DNA of 26,568 bases from a virus, in IMG/VR virus record IMGVR_UViG_3300005581_000108, positions 1-26,568 of that record; one strand, 5' to 3'. This document shows, piece by piece, positions 1-5,782 of this stretch. The position numbers were made by a program, and so were the translations under genes. A model generated the notes under the pieces. It was not told where the DNA came from and did no database searches. It saw nothing but the letters and a program-made list of their open reading frames with translations. Numbering within the stretch: position 1 is the first letter of the stretch; every line of letters starts with the position of its first letter.

Positions 1-1
1 T

Positions 2-133
2 CTTGGCGCTGTAATACCCGCTAGTGGTGCGCGCATTGCTACAGCAGATGTAGACGCTGTTCGTTTTTATTATGCTTCTGGAAATATAGCATCCGGAACT
101 ATCTATTTATACGGTGTCGCTAAAACCTCTTAA
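2..133 (+). CDS. Tail-fibre-like protein, C-terminal end only
   Basis: Only the last 43 codons are present, in the frame beginning at base 2 and ending with TAA. They read ...ADVDAVRFYYASGNI...TIYLYGVAKTS. This closely matches the last residues of the next gene (ANVDAVRFLYSSGNI...VIYLYGISKTS); about 23 of the final 33 residues are identical, so the two genes share a C-terminal fibre domain. The stop lies 6 bp before the next ATG, which suggests a common transcript. A tail-fibre or receptor-binding role is inferred from this relationship and from the repetitive fibre-like N-terminus of the neighbour. The start of the gene lies outside the window. Confidence 0.75.
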   Translation, partial: LGAVIPASGARIATADVDAVRFYYASGNIASGTIYLYGVAKTS

Positions 134-139
134 GGAAAT

Positions 140-1009
140 ATGGCTACAACAAACGCAATTAATGCCAATTCGACAGGGCTAGTGAAGTATAACGGAACGG
201 GCACGTTTTCCGGTGTTACAGTCACGCAATACAACGCATTAATCGGCGGTAGTAGCAACGCAATAACATCAGTAGCGCCATCAACGACAGGTATTCCTTT
301 AGTGTCACAGGGAGCAGCTGCCGATCCAGTATTCGGAACGGCGGTTGTTGCAGCTGGAGGCACTAATTTAACCACGTATGCCAGTGGGGATATTATCTAT
401 GCAAGTTCGGCAACAGTGCTCAGTAAACTGGCTAAGGGTACAGATACTCATGTATTGACGGTAGCATCCAGTTTACCAAGTTGGGCAGCTCCAACAGCCG
501 GCGGAGGTGTTTGGACTTTTCTAGCGTCTGGTACCGCTGCGGCTTCGGCAACATTGGATTTTACAACCGGAATAAACAGTACTTATAATTGCTATGCGTT
601 TGTTATAGATAGTCTCCTCCCCGTTACATCTGCAACAAACCTTTATATGCGAACCTCAACAGATGGCGGGTCTACATATGATGCGGGAGCATCTGATTAT
701 GGATGGGCAAAAAGTTCAAACGCCAATCAATCCAATGATAATGCCGATTCGGAAATGTCTTTAGGCGATAGCAGTTCAAATAGTAGATCACTATCAGGAA
801 TTGTATACGTATATAGTCCATCTGATGCATTACCTTGTAACGTGATAATGGAATTATCTTATACCGATAGCGTATCCGGTAAAGTAGTATCAACAAATAG
901 AGGTATACGATTTGCTTCAGCAAACGTAGATGCCGTTAGATTTCTTTATTCTTCTGGAAATATCAATACAGGAGTTATATATCTATATGGAATATCAAAA
1001 ACATCATAG
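140..1009 (+). CDS. Tail fibre / receptor-binding-like structural protein
   Basis: 289 aa, rich in Ala, Ser, Thr and Gly and almost free of charged residues in the first half, as expected for an extended phage fibre. Residues about 30-75 (NALIGGSSNAITSVAPST..., then VSQGAAADPVFGTAVV) have the short repeat pattern common in phage tail proteins. From about residue 125 there is a separate beta-rich domain (TFLASGTAAASATLDF..., RTSTDGGSTYDAGASDY, ...IYLYGISKTS) shared with the truncated upstream gene. ATG is preceded by AAGGA at good spacing. A small assembly-type gene follows after 10 bp. The role as a distal fibre or adhesin is inferred from composition, domain layout and position; receptor specificity cannot be read. 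Confidence 0.75.
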   Translation: MATTNAINANSTGLVKYNGTGTFSGVTVTQYNALIGGSSNAITSVAPSTTGIPLVSQGAAADPVFGTAVVAAGGTNLTTYASGDIIYASSATVLSKLAKGTDTHVLTVASSLPSWAAPTAGGGVWTFLASGTAAASATLDFTTGINSTYNCYAFVIDSLLPVTSATNLYMRTSTDGGSTYDAGASDYGWAKSSNANQSNDNADSEMSLGDSSSNSRSLSGIVYVYSPSDALPCNVIMELSYTDSVSGKVVSTNRGIRFASANVDAVRFLYSSGNINTGVIYLYGISKTS

Positions 1010-1019
1010 GAGATTTTAA

Positions 1020-1295
1020 ATGGCATTAAAAAGAACAGTTGCATCTAAAGAGGGTGGGTATGACGTTGAATGTACACCTGAAGAAGAAGCAGCCTTTAGG
1101 GCAGAGTGGGCGAAAAACGACGTAGCGCGAGCAAAGGTAGAGTATCTACGCCTGAGAAAATCAGAGTATCCAAAGCAAGAAGAGCTAGACAAAGCCATGT
1201 GGGAACACATTGCAAGAGGAAACTCAGCTCCTATGAGAGAACTTGATGCTCTAATGAGAGCAATAGATGAGAAGTACCCGCCTCCTATTGCTTAA
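1020..1295 (+). CDS. Small tail-fibre-associated protein, possible tail assembly chaperone
   Basis: 91 aa, soluble and charged, with no signal peptide or membrane segment. The middle and end (YLRLRKSEYPKQEELDKAMW, then MRAIDEKYPPP) resemble small proteins found directly after tail-fibre genes in many phages, which carry a YP...LD..W stretch and end in a KYP motif. ATG is preceded by AGGAG with about 7 nt spacing, and the gene sits 10 bp after the fibre gene, so the two are likely cotranscribed. A chaperone or assembly role is inferred from family resemblance and position and has no visible catalytic signature. Confidence 0.6.
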   Translation: MALKRTVASKEGGYDVECTPEEEAAFRAEWAKNDVARAKVEYLRLRKSEYPKQEELDKAMWEHIARGNSAPMRELDALMRAIDEKYPPPIA

Positions 1296-1345
1296 ATATA
1301 ATTCTGACTGATAGAAACAAATTGTCCCTTAAATAGGAGTCGATT

Positions 1346-1549
1346 ATGTCACCTATCGTAAACACTTCATTTACCATGAATAGCGATTTCTCTAGATGTT
1401 GCCCTAGAACTCTAAATATTTCTTGCTGCTGCTTTAAAGCCGAGTCAGATCAAGACGATAGAGTGCAGGAGCTAAATACAATTGAACAAATTAATGCTGC
1501 GTTAGCTGCACATGAGTCAAAAAGAACTTGGAAGTGCACTATTCTATAA
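1346..1549 (+). CDS. Hypothetical Cys-rich small protein
   Basis: 67 aa and not recognised. The N-terminal half carries a Cys cluster (RCCPRTLNISCCCF at about residues 17-30) and the C-terminal half is a charged, probably helical segment (DDRVQELNTIEQINAALAAH). A clear AGGAG lies 7 nt upstream of the ATG, which is the main reason to accept the gene. It is the last + strand gene before the convergent early operon. The Cys cluster could bind metal or receive lipid, but no known motif is complete. Confidence 0.55.
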   Translation: MSPIVNTSFTMNSDFSRCCPRTLNISCCCFKAESDQDDRVQELNTIEQINAALAAHESKRTWKCTIL

Positions 1550-1589
1550 AGAAAATCCTGGGTAGCAAGTTTTTTTTAAAACATATGTG

Positions 1590-1695
1590 GGAATCTTTGT
1601 CAGTGTTTGTCAATCTACGGAAGATTCCTGTTCATAGTGCTGTCTAAAAGCAATCCATTTCTACAACTTGCCTATATTTAAACAGCACATGAACA
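1590..1695. repeat. Nested inverted repeats in gene-free gap
   Basis: The 260 bp between the convergent genes holds no convincing ORF but several inverted repeats. GGAATCTT at 1590-1597 pairs exactly with AAGATTCC at 1621-1628. TGTTCATAGTGCTGTCTAAA at 1629-1648 pairs imperfectly (one bulge, one mismatch) with 1677-1695. An oligo-T run lies near 1570-1577 after the last + gene. These could be processing or termination structures for either strand, or a small structured RNA; no promoter was identified for such an RNA. Confidence 0.45.
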
Positions 1696-1725
1696 AGTTA
1701 TGTTAGATAGTTCTGTCTATACAAA

Positions 1726-1757
1726 AAGAGGCTTGTGAACAATTCCACAAGCCTCTT
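1726..1757 (-). terminator. Rho-independent terminator of the left operon
   Basis: A perfect 12-bp stem (AAGAGGCTTGTG at 1726-1737, complement at 1746-1757) with an 8-nt loop. Read on the - strand the stem is followed by a run of five T. It lies downstream of the exonuclease stop codon and would end the recombination operon. On the + strand there is no T tract, so termination there would be weaker. Confidence 0.8.
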
Positions 1758-1761
1758 GAAT

Positions 1762-1792
1762 AAGAAGAGATATATTAGTTAAATCTCTTCTT
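1762..1792 (-). terminator. Hairpin after the exonuclease stop
   Basis: A perfect 10-bp stem (AAGAAGAGAT at 1762-1771, complement at 1783-1792) with an 11-nt loop, 18 nt beyond the exonuclease stop codon on the - strand. It lacks a good T run of its own. It may protect the 3' end or act with the stronger hairpin at 1726-1757. Confidence 0.5.
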
Positions 1793-1809
1793 CGGTTTGT
1801 TTAAAAAAA

Positions 1810-2652
1810 TTAAGATACTTTCCAATATTCAACGGGACCTTTTCTATAAGACTCTAAGTCTACATCGATAAGCTCCGGAATCTTTGTATATTCAACGGCT
1901 CCCTTTCTTAGAACCTTCGACAACTTGATACCGCCCCCCACAATATTTGAGTTGCCAGAAATATCTATTAGGCGTTCTTTTAGTTTTTTTTCCTGCAACT
2001 CCAAAGCTTTCAGCTGTAAGCGTAAACTTTTGTATTCTTCGGCTGTTTGTGTCCATTCAACATCGCTCCTTAAATGAAAATCACGATCCTCTAACTCGGG
2101 AGCTTCCATTTCCTGGATGCTTTCCCAAAACCGCTGCTCTTTAGTAATTAGTTTTTTAATGTAATCGTCATCCCTCTCAACTTCTACAAGCGCCCCGGTG
2201 GTACCGTTAAAAGAAAAGTAATAACCGTGATCTAAACCCGTACAAGCCATTTGGTGCTGCATTTGAGGCATATACTTATCAGGAACCCGTCCTGACACAG
2301 CCGAACTATGATCGACGCTTCCAGGGCACTTAATTTCAACCAGAACATCTCCGGCATCGGTGATCCCATCAAGACTAGCCATCATCCAATCGTATTGTGT
2401 CGAAAAAACAACCTTTGGCTTCGTAACATATCCAGTTGTTAGCTCAAACTCACGTCTAGCAGTCTCCTCCATAGAAGTACCGCGTCTCATCGCCTTATTA
2501 GTCTCTTGCTCATATAATCCTAGCTTCTCCTTCCATAATTGATACGGAGTCTTCCATGGACTAACACCCATAATTACCGGCGCATCTGATGCACCAATAT
2601 AACTTCTTCTCATCTCTAGCCAATCGGCTGTACCTTGAATTAGTGCTGACAT
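1810..2652 (-). CDS. YqaJ-type viral exonuclease (lambda exonuclease family)
   Basis: 280 aa. Predicted 5'-3' double-strand DNA exonuclease that makes 3' single-stranded tails for phage recombination. The PD-(D/E)xK nuclease motifs are readable in order: IGASDAPVIMG near 19-29, E-x-x-AR-x-x-FE near 62-70, SLDG with D95, EIKCP with E106 and K108, and a YMPQMQHQM helix near 127-135. Residues beyond about 205 form a coiled helical segment and a C-terminal tail. AAGGA lies 6-7 nt before the ATG. It follows an ssDNA-binding protein gene and a 59-aa gene in one - strand operon, matching the exo/partner arrangement of phage recombination modules. Family assignment is firm; substrate polarity is taken from the family. 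Confidence 0.93.
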   Translation of the reverse strand: MSALIQGTADWLEMRRSYIGASDAPVIMGVSPWKTPYQLWKEKLGLYEQETNKAMRRGTSMEETARREFELTTGYVTKPKVVFSTQYDWMMASLDGITDAGDVLVEIKCPGSVDHSSAVSGRVPDKYMPQMQHQMACTGLDHGYYFSFNGTTGALVEVERDDDYIKKLITKEQRFWESIQEMEAPELEDRDFHLRSDVEWTQTAEEYKSLRLQLKALELQEKKLKERLIDISGNSNIVGGGIKLSKVLRKGAVEYTKIPELIDVDLESYRKGPVEYWKVS

Positions 2653-2655
2653 ATA

Positions 2656-2835
2656 TTATCCTTTATTAAAAATTCTATTATAAATATCTGGTGAGTAAAT
2701 AGAGAGGCGACCTAATAATTTTATTAAAATGTGTCTAGACAATTTCTCTACTGACTCGTCTTCTTTTCTTTCAGCAAGCGCCATATCAACTAAGGCGTCC
2801 GCATCGTTAATTATTCTATCAATAGTAATTTTCAT
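2656..2835 (-). CDS. 59-aa protein between SSB-like and exonuclease genes
   Basis: A short ORF of 59 codons fills the gap between the two recombination genes. Its ATG shares one base with the upstream stop (TAATG), and its stop lies 3 bp before the exonuclease ATG, so it is probably translated by coupling. The protein (MKITIDRIINDADALVDMAL..., ...GRLSIYSPDIYNRIFNKG) is charged and probably helical, with no known motif. The close spacing argues that it is real and works with recombination, but its function is unknown. Confidence 0.65.
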   Translation of the reverse strand: MKITIDRIINDADALVDMALAERKEDESVEKLSRHILIKLLGRLSIYSPDIYNRIFNKG

Positions 2836-3572
2836 TAGAAATCCGGAGTTGATAGAGATGAAACCTTCTTCAATGCAGCGTTATAAAGTCTCTCAAAAAC
2901 ACCCACTTCAATCTGTGATATATCTTTACCATAGTTTTTCTTGATAAACTCATATACCTTACTTCTATAATCTTCATCGCATTGTGCTAAAAGACCCTGA
3001 AGTTGCATTACTTGCTCTCCTGATGCAACATCTACAGCAAGCAAACTCTCATCGTTTTCGCTAAAACAAGGCGTGTGTTTCATATGTCCTTTATCAAATG
3101 GATCTTCATTTGTAAATATAGCCTCTAAATAACACGGCTTCTCATTAAATTGATCTAGTATGTATTCCGCTGTGTTTTTGTGAGGTATCGGATTAACCAT
3201 GTACTCGGTATCCATCTTCTCGCCCTTCTTAACAATCTTGATGTCATAGAAATAAGGCGCACCCCAATCTTTGTCGTTGCATAGAGCCTCAATAGCATTA
3301 CGAATAGACGCTTGTGTTATATGCAAAACTTGAATGCTCTCCTCGTCGTAATTCCATACAACAAATGACCAAAAATGCTTAATAGCTTTCTTTGGGTCAT
3401 ATGGACGTTGCGGCTTTTCATCCATCTTGTAGCGAACTGGCTTGGTATCTAACCAATCTTCCCAGCCAACAATTGGAGCTGTTAAAATACGTACTCTATT
3501 CTCTCCGTCTTGGAGCTTCATATAATTATTTGATGACCTTGGTGCTTGATAGCCTTGTGGTAAAAATGACAT
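2835..3572 (-). CDS. Phage single-stranded DNA-binding protein with recombinase-like C-terminal helical domain
   Basis: 245 aa from the chosen start. Residues about 17-160 match the OB-fold type of phage ssDNA-binding protein: YMKLQDGENRVRILTAPI, HFWSFVVWNYDE, IQVLHITQASI, DWGAPYFYDIKIVKKGE, and EYMVNPIPHK. Residues about 178-238 (SGEQVMQLQGLLAQCDEDYR, then SKVYEFIKKNYGKDISQI) look like the short helical tail often found at the end of RecT/ERF-type annealing proteins. The tail ends TPDF, like the acidic tip of SSBs. I chose the ATG at 3572, not the first in-frame ATG at 3638, because it has AAGG 6 nt upstream and because the extra 22 codons read through the repeated leader motif. It precedes the exonuclease operon members. 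Confidence 0.82.
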   Translation of the reverse strand: MSFLPQGYQAPRSSNNYMKLQDGENRVRILTAPIVGWEDWLDTKPVRYKMDEKPQRPYDPKKAIKHFWSFVVWNYDEESIQVLHITQASIRNAIEALCNDKDWGAPYFYDIKIVKKGEKMDTEYMVNPIPHKNTAEYILDQFNEKPCYLEAIFTNEDPFDKGHMKHTPCFSENDESLLAVDVASGEQVMQLQGLLAQCDEDYRSKVYEFIKKNYGKDISQIEVGVFERLYNAALKKVSSLSTPDF

Positions 3573-3586
3573 GGTTGACCTTGTGA

Positions 3587-3604
3587 TTTGGTTTGGTTGG
3601 GTTT
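3587..3604 (-). repeat. Leader motif copy a (upstream of SSB-like gene)
   Basis: On the - strand this reads AAACCCAACCAAACCAAA, ending 14 nt before the SSB-like start codon. It is one of at least eight dispersed copies of the same core in the window. Confidence 0.75.
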
Positions 3605-3628
3605 GCTTGTGTCCGTTTTTGCGAAGTA

Positions 3629-3931
3629 TTAAAGACATACTTCCTCCTTTAATGTAACTGAAGGGTTTGTCAAAAGATAGCCAAAATTAAATATTTTTGA
3701 TCTATGTCGAATCACCTTTGGCTGATGGTCTGGAAATTCAAACCTTACGCCTAATAGGTGTTGCGCTTCGTCTAGATGATTTTCTAGCCTGGACGTGTCT
3801 AAAGCTGTATTTTCATATAACATCTCTAGAACAGCGCGTAAATGGTCTCCAGCTTCACGTATGATATCCTGGGCCTTGTCGCACTCATGACAGTCTGGTT
3901 GCGTGCAACTGTCTTCTTCGTAGTAATACAT
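3629..3931 (-). CDS. Hypothetical small early protein, first gene of the left operon
   Basis: 100 aa from the chosen start (MYYYEEDSCTQPDCHECDKA...). A Cys/His cluster at residues 9-17 (C9, C14, H15, C17) could bind a metal ion, followed by a helical stretch (REAGDHLRAVLEMLYENTAL, then RLENHLDEAQHLLG) and a basic C-terminal part. The start at 3931 is preferred over the first ATG at 4006. It has GAAGG upstream, the extension would run through the leader motif, and the predicted promoter -10 lies at 3998-4003, so a start at 4006 would precede the transcript. It is the first gene expressed from the leftward promoter. The function is unknown; an early regulatory or host-takeover role is possible. 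Confidence 0.65.
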   Translation of the reverse strand: MYYYEEDSCTQPDCHECDKAQDIIREAGDHLRAVLEMLYENTALDTSRLENHLDEAQHLLGVRFEFPDHQPKVIRHRSKIFNFGYLLTNPSVTLKEEVCL

Positions 3932-3965
3932 TTGGTGGTTCCTTCTAGTTTTGGTTGGTTGGGTT
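3929..3965 (-). repeat. Leader motif copy b (upstream of first left gene)
   Basis: On the - strand AACCCAACCAACCAAAA (3965-3949) is followed by GGAACCACCAAATG (3942-3929), which contains the start codon. Both halves of the two-part motif are present. The copy lies inside the predicted 60-nt 5' leader of the left operon transcript. Confidence 0.75.
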
Positions 3966-3997
3966 CTTATCTCAGCTATTCGCTGTGACATATGTAA

Positions 3998-4026
3998 ATA
4001 TAACACACCATGCTATTTAATGACAA
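3998..4026 (-). promoter_or_regulatory. Leftward early promoter (PL-like)
   Basis: On the - strand, TTGTCA (4026-4021), a 17-bp spacer and TTATAT (4003-3998) make a good sigma70-type promoter. Transcription would start near 3991, about 60 nt before the first left gene. It diverges from the + promoter at 4083-4111, leaving about 55 bp between the -35 boxes for operators. Confidence 0.7.
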
Positions 4027-4082
4027 TAGAAACAATTAAACAAAAACAACAAACCGTTAACATGAGATGTCTACAAAACAAG

Positions 4083-4111
4083 TTGTTGCTAAAAATGTGC
4101 AAACATATATA
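4083..4111 (+). promoter_or_regulatory. Rightward promoter of the Cro-like gene (PR-like)
   Basis: TTGTTG (4083-4088), 17-bp spacer, TATATA (4106-4111), with a start expected near 4118 and a 25-nt leader to the regulator ATG. AAACAT occurs twice, at 4101-4106 and 4113-4118, overlapping the -10 box. It may be an operator for the adjacent HTH protein; this is inference. Confidence 0.65.
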
Positions 4112-4142
4112 TAAACATGCTCTTCTAATCAGGAGGGTTAAA

Positions 4143-4385
4143 ATGGAATTAAAAAGTTGGCTTAAAAAAAACCGCGTTACGCAAGTTGCGTTTGCATCGC
4201 ATTTAGGTGTAACACAATTTTATTTATCCAAAATATTAAATGGAAAATATTACCCCAGCCGATCCTTGGCTATTAATATAGAAACATTAACAAATGGAGA
4301 GGTGCTAGCACAAGATATCATGTTTCCAGACACCCTGCTTTCAGAAAGAACTAATTTAATGGAAGATAAAAGAACGCAGCGATAG
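4143..4385 (+). CDS. XRE/Cro-type helix-turn-helix regulator
   Basis: 80 aa. An N-terminal HTH covers residues about 8-50: VTQVAFASHLGVTQFYLSKI forms the two helices and turn, followed by GKYYPSRSLAINIETLTNGE, typical of short Cro/YdaS-like phage regulators. The ATG at 4143 has a strong AGGAGGG 6-7 nt upstream. The in-frame extension back to 3951 would cross both promoters and is rejected. It is transcribed divergently from the recombination operon, in the position of Cro in lambdoid phages. It probably represses one or both divergent promoters. No partner repressor of the CI size is present here, so whether this is a lysogeny switch or simple early-to-late control is open. Confidence 0.85.
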   Translation: MELKSWLKKNRVTQVAFASHLGVTQFYLSKILNGKYYPSRSLAINIETLTNGEVLAQDIMFPDTLLSERTNLMEDKRTQR

Positions 4386-4398
4386 AGTAAAAAAAAGA

Positions 4399-4425
4399 GG
4401 GGGCCGAGTAACCAACTCAGCCCCC
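4399..4425 (-). terminator. Strong hairpin with T run on the - strand
   Basis: GGGGGCCGAGT (4399-4409) pairs with ACTCAGCCCCC (4415-4425) apart from one C-A mismatch. Read on the - strand the hairpin is followed by eight T after a short CTC, a strong intrinsic terminator. On the + strand no T run follows. No - strand gene ends here. Confidence 0.65.
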
Positions 4426-4427
4426 AA

Positions 4428-4456
4428 GAAACCCAACCAGCATAAAGAACCACCAA
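4428..4456 (+). repeat. Leader motif copy c (after the Cro-like gene)
   Basis: GAAACCCAACCA at 4428-4439, then AAAGAACCACCAA at 4444-4456. Both halves are intact but no start codon follows (ATACG in place of ATG). It lies between the regulator gene and the + strand terminator, a position like nutR in lambda. Confidence 0.75.
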
Positions 4457-4480
4457 TACGCTAGATAAGAACAAATGTAT

Positions 4481-4507
4481 AACCACACTTATAATTGTGG
4501 TTTTTTT
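4481..4507 (+). terminator. Rho-independent terminator after the Cro-like gene
   Basis: AACCACA (4481-4487), 8-nt loop, TGTGGTT (4496-4502), running into seven T. It would stop transcripts from the rightward promoter before the replication genes. Either read-through or antitermination, or a separate promoter, must serve the initiator gene. Confidence 0.85.
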
Positions 4508-4554
4508 ATTCTCACAAAAACAATGCTCTTTTTTGTATTAAATTAACACTAAAA

Positions 4555-4572
4555 AAACCCAACCAAACCAAA
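4555..4572 (+). repeat. Leader motif copy d (upstream of replication initiator)
   Basis: AAACCCAACCAAACCAAA, identical over 18 bp to copy a on the other strand. It ends 40 nt before the initiator ATG. A TATACT at 4584-4589 could be a -10 box, but no -35 box is recognisable 17 bp upstream, where the motif itself lies. Confidence 0.75.
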
Positions 4573-4612
4573 TCCCCTGTAAATATACTGAGAAAGGATA
4601 AAGGAAAAGTAG

Positions 4613-5782
4613 ATGCCCCCAAAAGATATCCTAGAAAATGTTGGTACCAGTGACTTCAGAATATATAACGTATCATTAGCAAAAGAACTCACCATATACG
4701 CCTCAGTAATAGTCAGCGAATTCTATAACCAATACATCTCGTGCAAGAAAAATAATACCCTACAAACACTTCCAGGAAGCAAACTAAAATGGTTTTTCTA
4801 TGACATCGAAACAGTCTATCAAAGACTAGGTATCTCAGAGAATGAACAGCGTGCCGCGCTCAAGCTACTAGTATCATATGACCTCATCGAGAGACGTGTC
4901 TCAGGGCTGCCAGCTAAACGATGTTTTGCTCTAAAATTCGACAATATTCAAGAATTTCAAAAAAACATTAAAGAGTTTGAAGATACTATTCAAAATTTAA
5001 CCAATGACAATGAAGAGCACGTTCAAAATTTAAGTAGCAACAATTTTGTGATAAAACAAAATTCTAATGATATTGAATTTGCGGTAAATCAAAATTCTAA
5101 TGTTACCTCAAAAAACTTGCAAGAAGTCTATAATTCACCCGGCTTGCCACGTGAAATCAACAGAATTGACGTTAAAGAACATTTTTTGAAAAAAAAAGCT
5201 CCCATATTACATAATACTCATGAAGCTATGTATCTCAATACACCTATTCATGAAAATACATACATCAATAGTGAAAAGAAAAAAAACCCGCGTGCGCCCG
5301 CGTACGCACACGCACACGAGGGCTTAGCCGATATTGAAAAAAACACTACTCGGCCTTCGGCCTCGCTTTTTTCTTTTTCTAATTCTAATTTTATTTTACA
5401 CGGAAGTCATGTTAAGTTAAAAAGCGAAGATTATACCAAGCTTTGTAAAAACCATACAAAAGAGCTCATTGATGTTTTAATCACAGAAATGAACGATTAT
5501 TGCGCTGCAAATAAGCCTAAAGGCTATAAGTGCTATGCGGCAGCTCTTAGAACATGGGTTAGGAGATACAGTGAAAACAATCCTACAAACTACTACAAAG
5601 CCAAACCAATCAACCCCGATAAGCCGGTCATGGCAAAGCATCCACCAGAAGCCATTAAGCAAAATGAGACACCTGAGGAGCGTAAAGCTCTTGGTGGGAA
5701 GAGGATAAACAAATCACTCTATAGCCTACTTGCTTTTCAGGGCAGGGATATGGAGGGATATATCCTCGATGAAACAATTTAA
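4613..5782 (+). CDS. Replication initiator (lambda O-like, winged-helix N-terminus)
   Basis: 389 aa. Residues about 15-112 form a winged-helix DNA-binding domain (SLAKELTIYASVIVSEFYNQ, TVYQRLGISENEQRAALKLL, DLIERRVSG). Residues about 113-262 are a low-complexity Asn/Gln/Lys linker. Residues about 266-325 carry the C-terminal domain of phage replisome organisers (VKLKSEDYTKLCKNHTKELI, MNDYCAANKPKGYK, AAALRTWVRRYSE). AAGGA precedes the ATG. The next gene, overlapping by 14 bp, is a DnaC-type loader, matching the O/P pairing. The linker DNA holds four phased iterons, so the gene probably contains the origin its product binds. Role: origin recognition and helicase recruitment in the host cytoplasm. 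Confidence 0.85.
   Translation: MPPKDILENVGTSDFRIYNVSLAKELTIYASVIVSEFYNQYISCKKNNTLQTLPGSKLKWFFYDIETVYQRLGISENEQRAALKLLVSYDLIERRVSGLPAKRCFALKFDNIQEFQKNIKEFEDTIQNLTNDNEEHVQNLSSNNFVIKQNSNDIEFAVNQNSNVTSKNLQEVYNSPGLPREINRIDVKEHFLKKKAPILHNTHEAMYLNTPIHENTYINSEKKKNPRAPAYAHAHEGLADIEKNTTRPSASLFSFSNSNFILHGSHVKLKSEDYTKLCKNHTKELIDVLITEMNDYCAANKPKGYKCYAAALRTWVRRYSENNPTNYYKAKPINPDKPVMAKHPPEAIKQNETPEERKALGGKRINKSLYSLLAFQGRDMEGYILDETI
4958..5102 (+). repeat. 33-bp-spaced iterons, candidate replication origin
   Basis: CAAAATTTAA starts at 4991 and 5024, and CAAAATTCTAATG at 5057 and 5090; each C is exactly 33 bp from the next, about three helical turns. A weaker fifth member (CAAAAAAACATTA) starts in register at 4958. 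The repeats lie in the linker of the initiator gene, as the lambda origin lies inside gene O. A very A+T-rich tract at about 5367-5399 could serve as the unwinding region. The same DNA encodes an 11-residue periodic QN(L/S) pattern, so protein-level repetition is the alternative explanation. Confidence 0.6.

Noticed and set aside
3573-3638. N-terminal extension of the SSB-like protein
   Set aside because: The extra 22 codons translate the leader motif, and a better ribosome site precedes the ATG at 3572.
3951-4142. N-terminal extension of the Cro-like protein
   Set aside because: It would start upstream of the predicted + promoter and overlap the opposing promoter; AGGAGGG marks the ATG at 4143.
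4250-4486. Hydrophobic 78-aa ORF on the - strand
   Set aside because: It lies antisense to the Cro-like gene and runs through the terminator hairpin; its hydrophobic look comes from translating the G+T-rich reverse of that region. No ribosome site.
5346-5380. GGCC-TTC-GGCC hairpin followed by T runs inside the initiator gene, terminator-like
   Set aside because: The stem is only 4 bp and lies in the low-complexity linker; termination here would cut the initiator message. The A+T tract is better read as part of the candidate origin.
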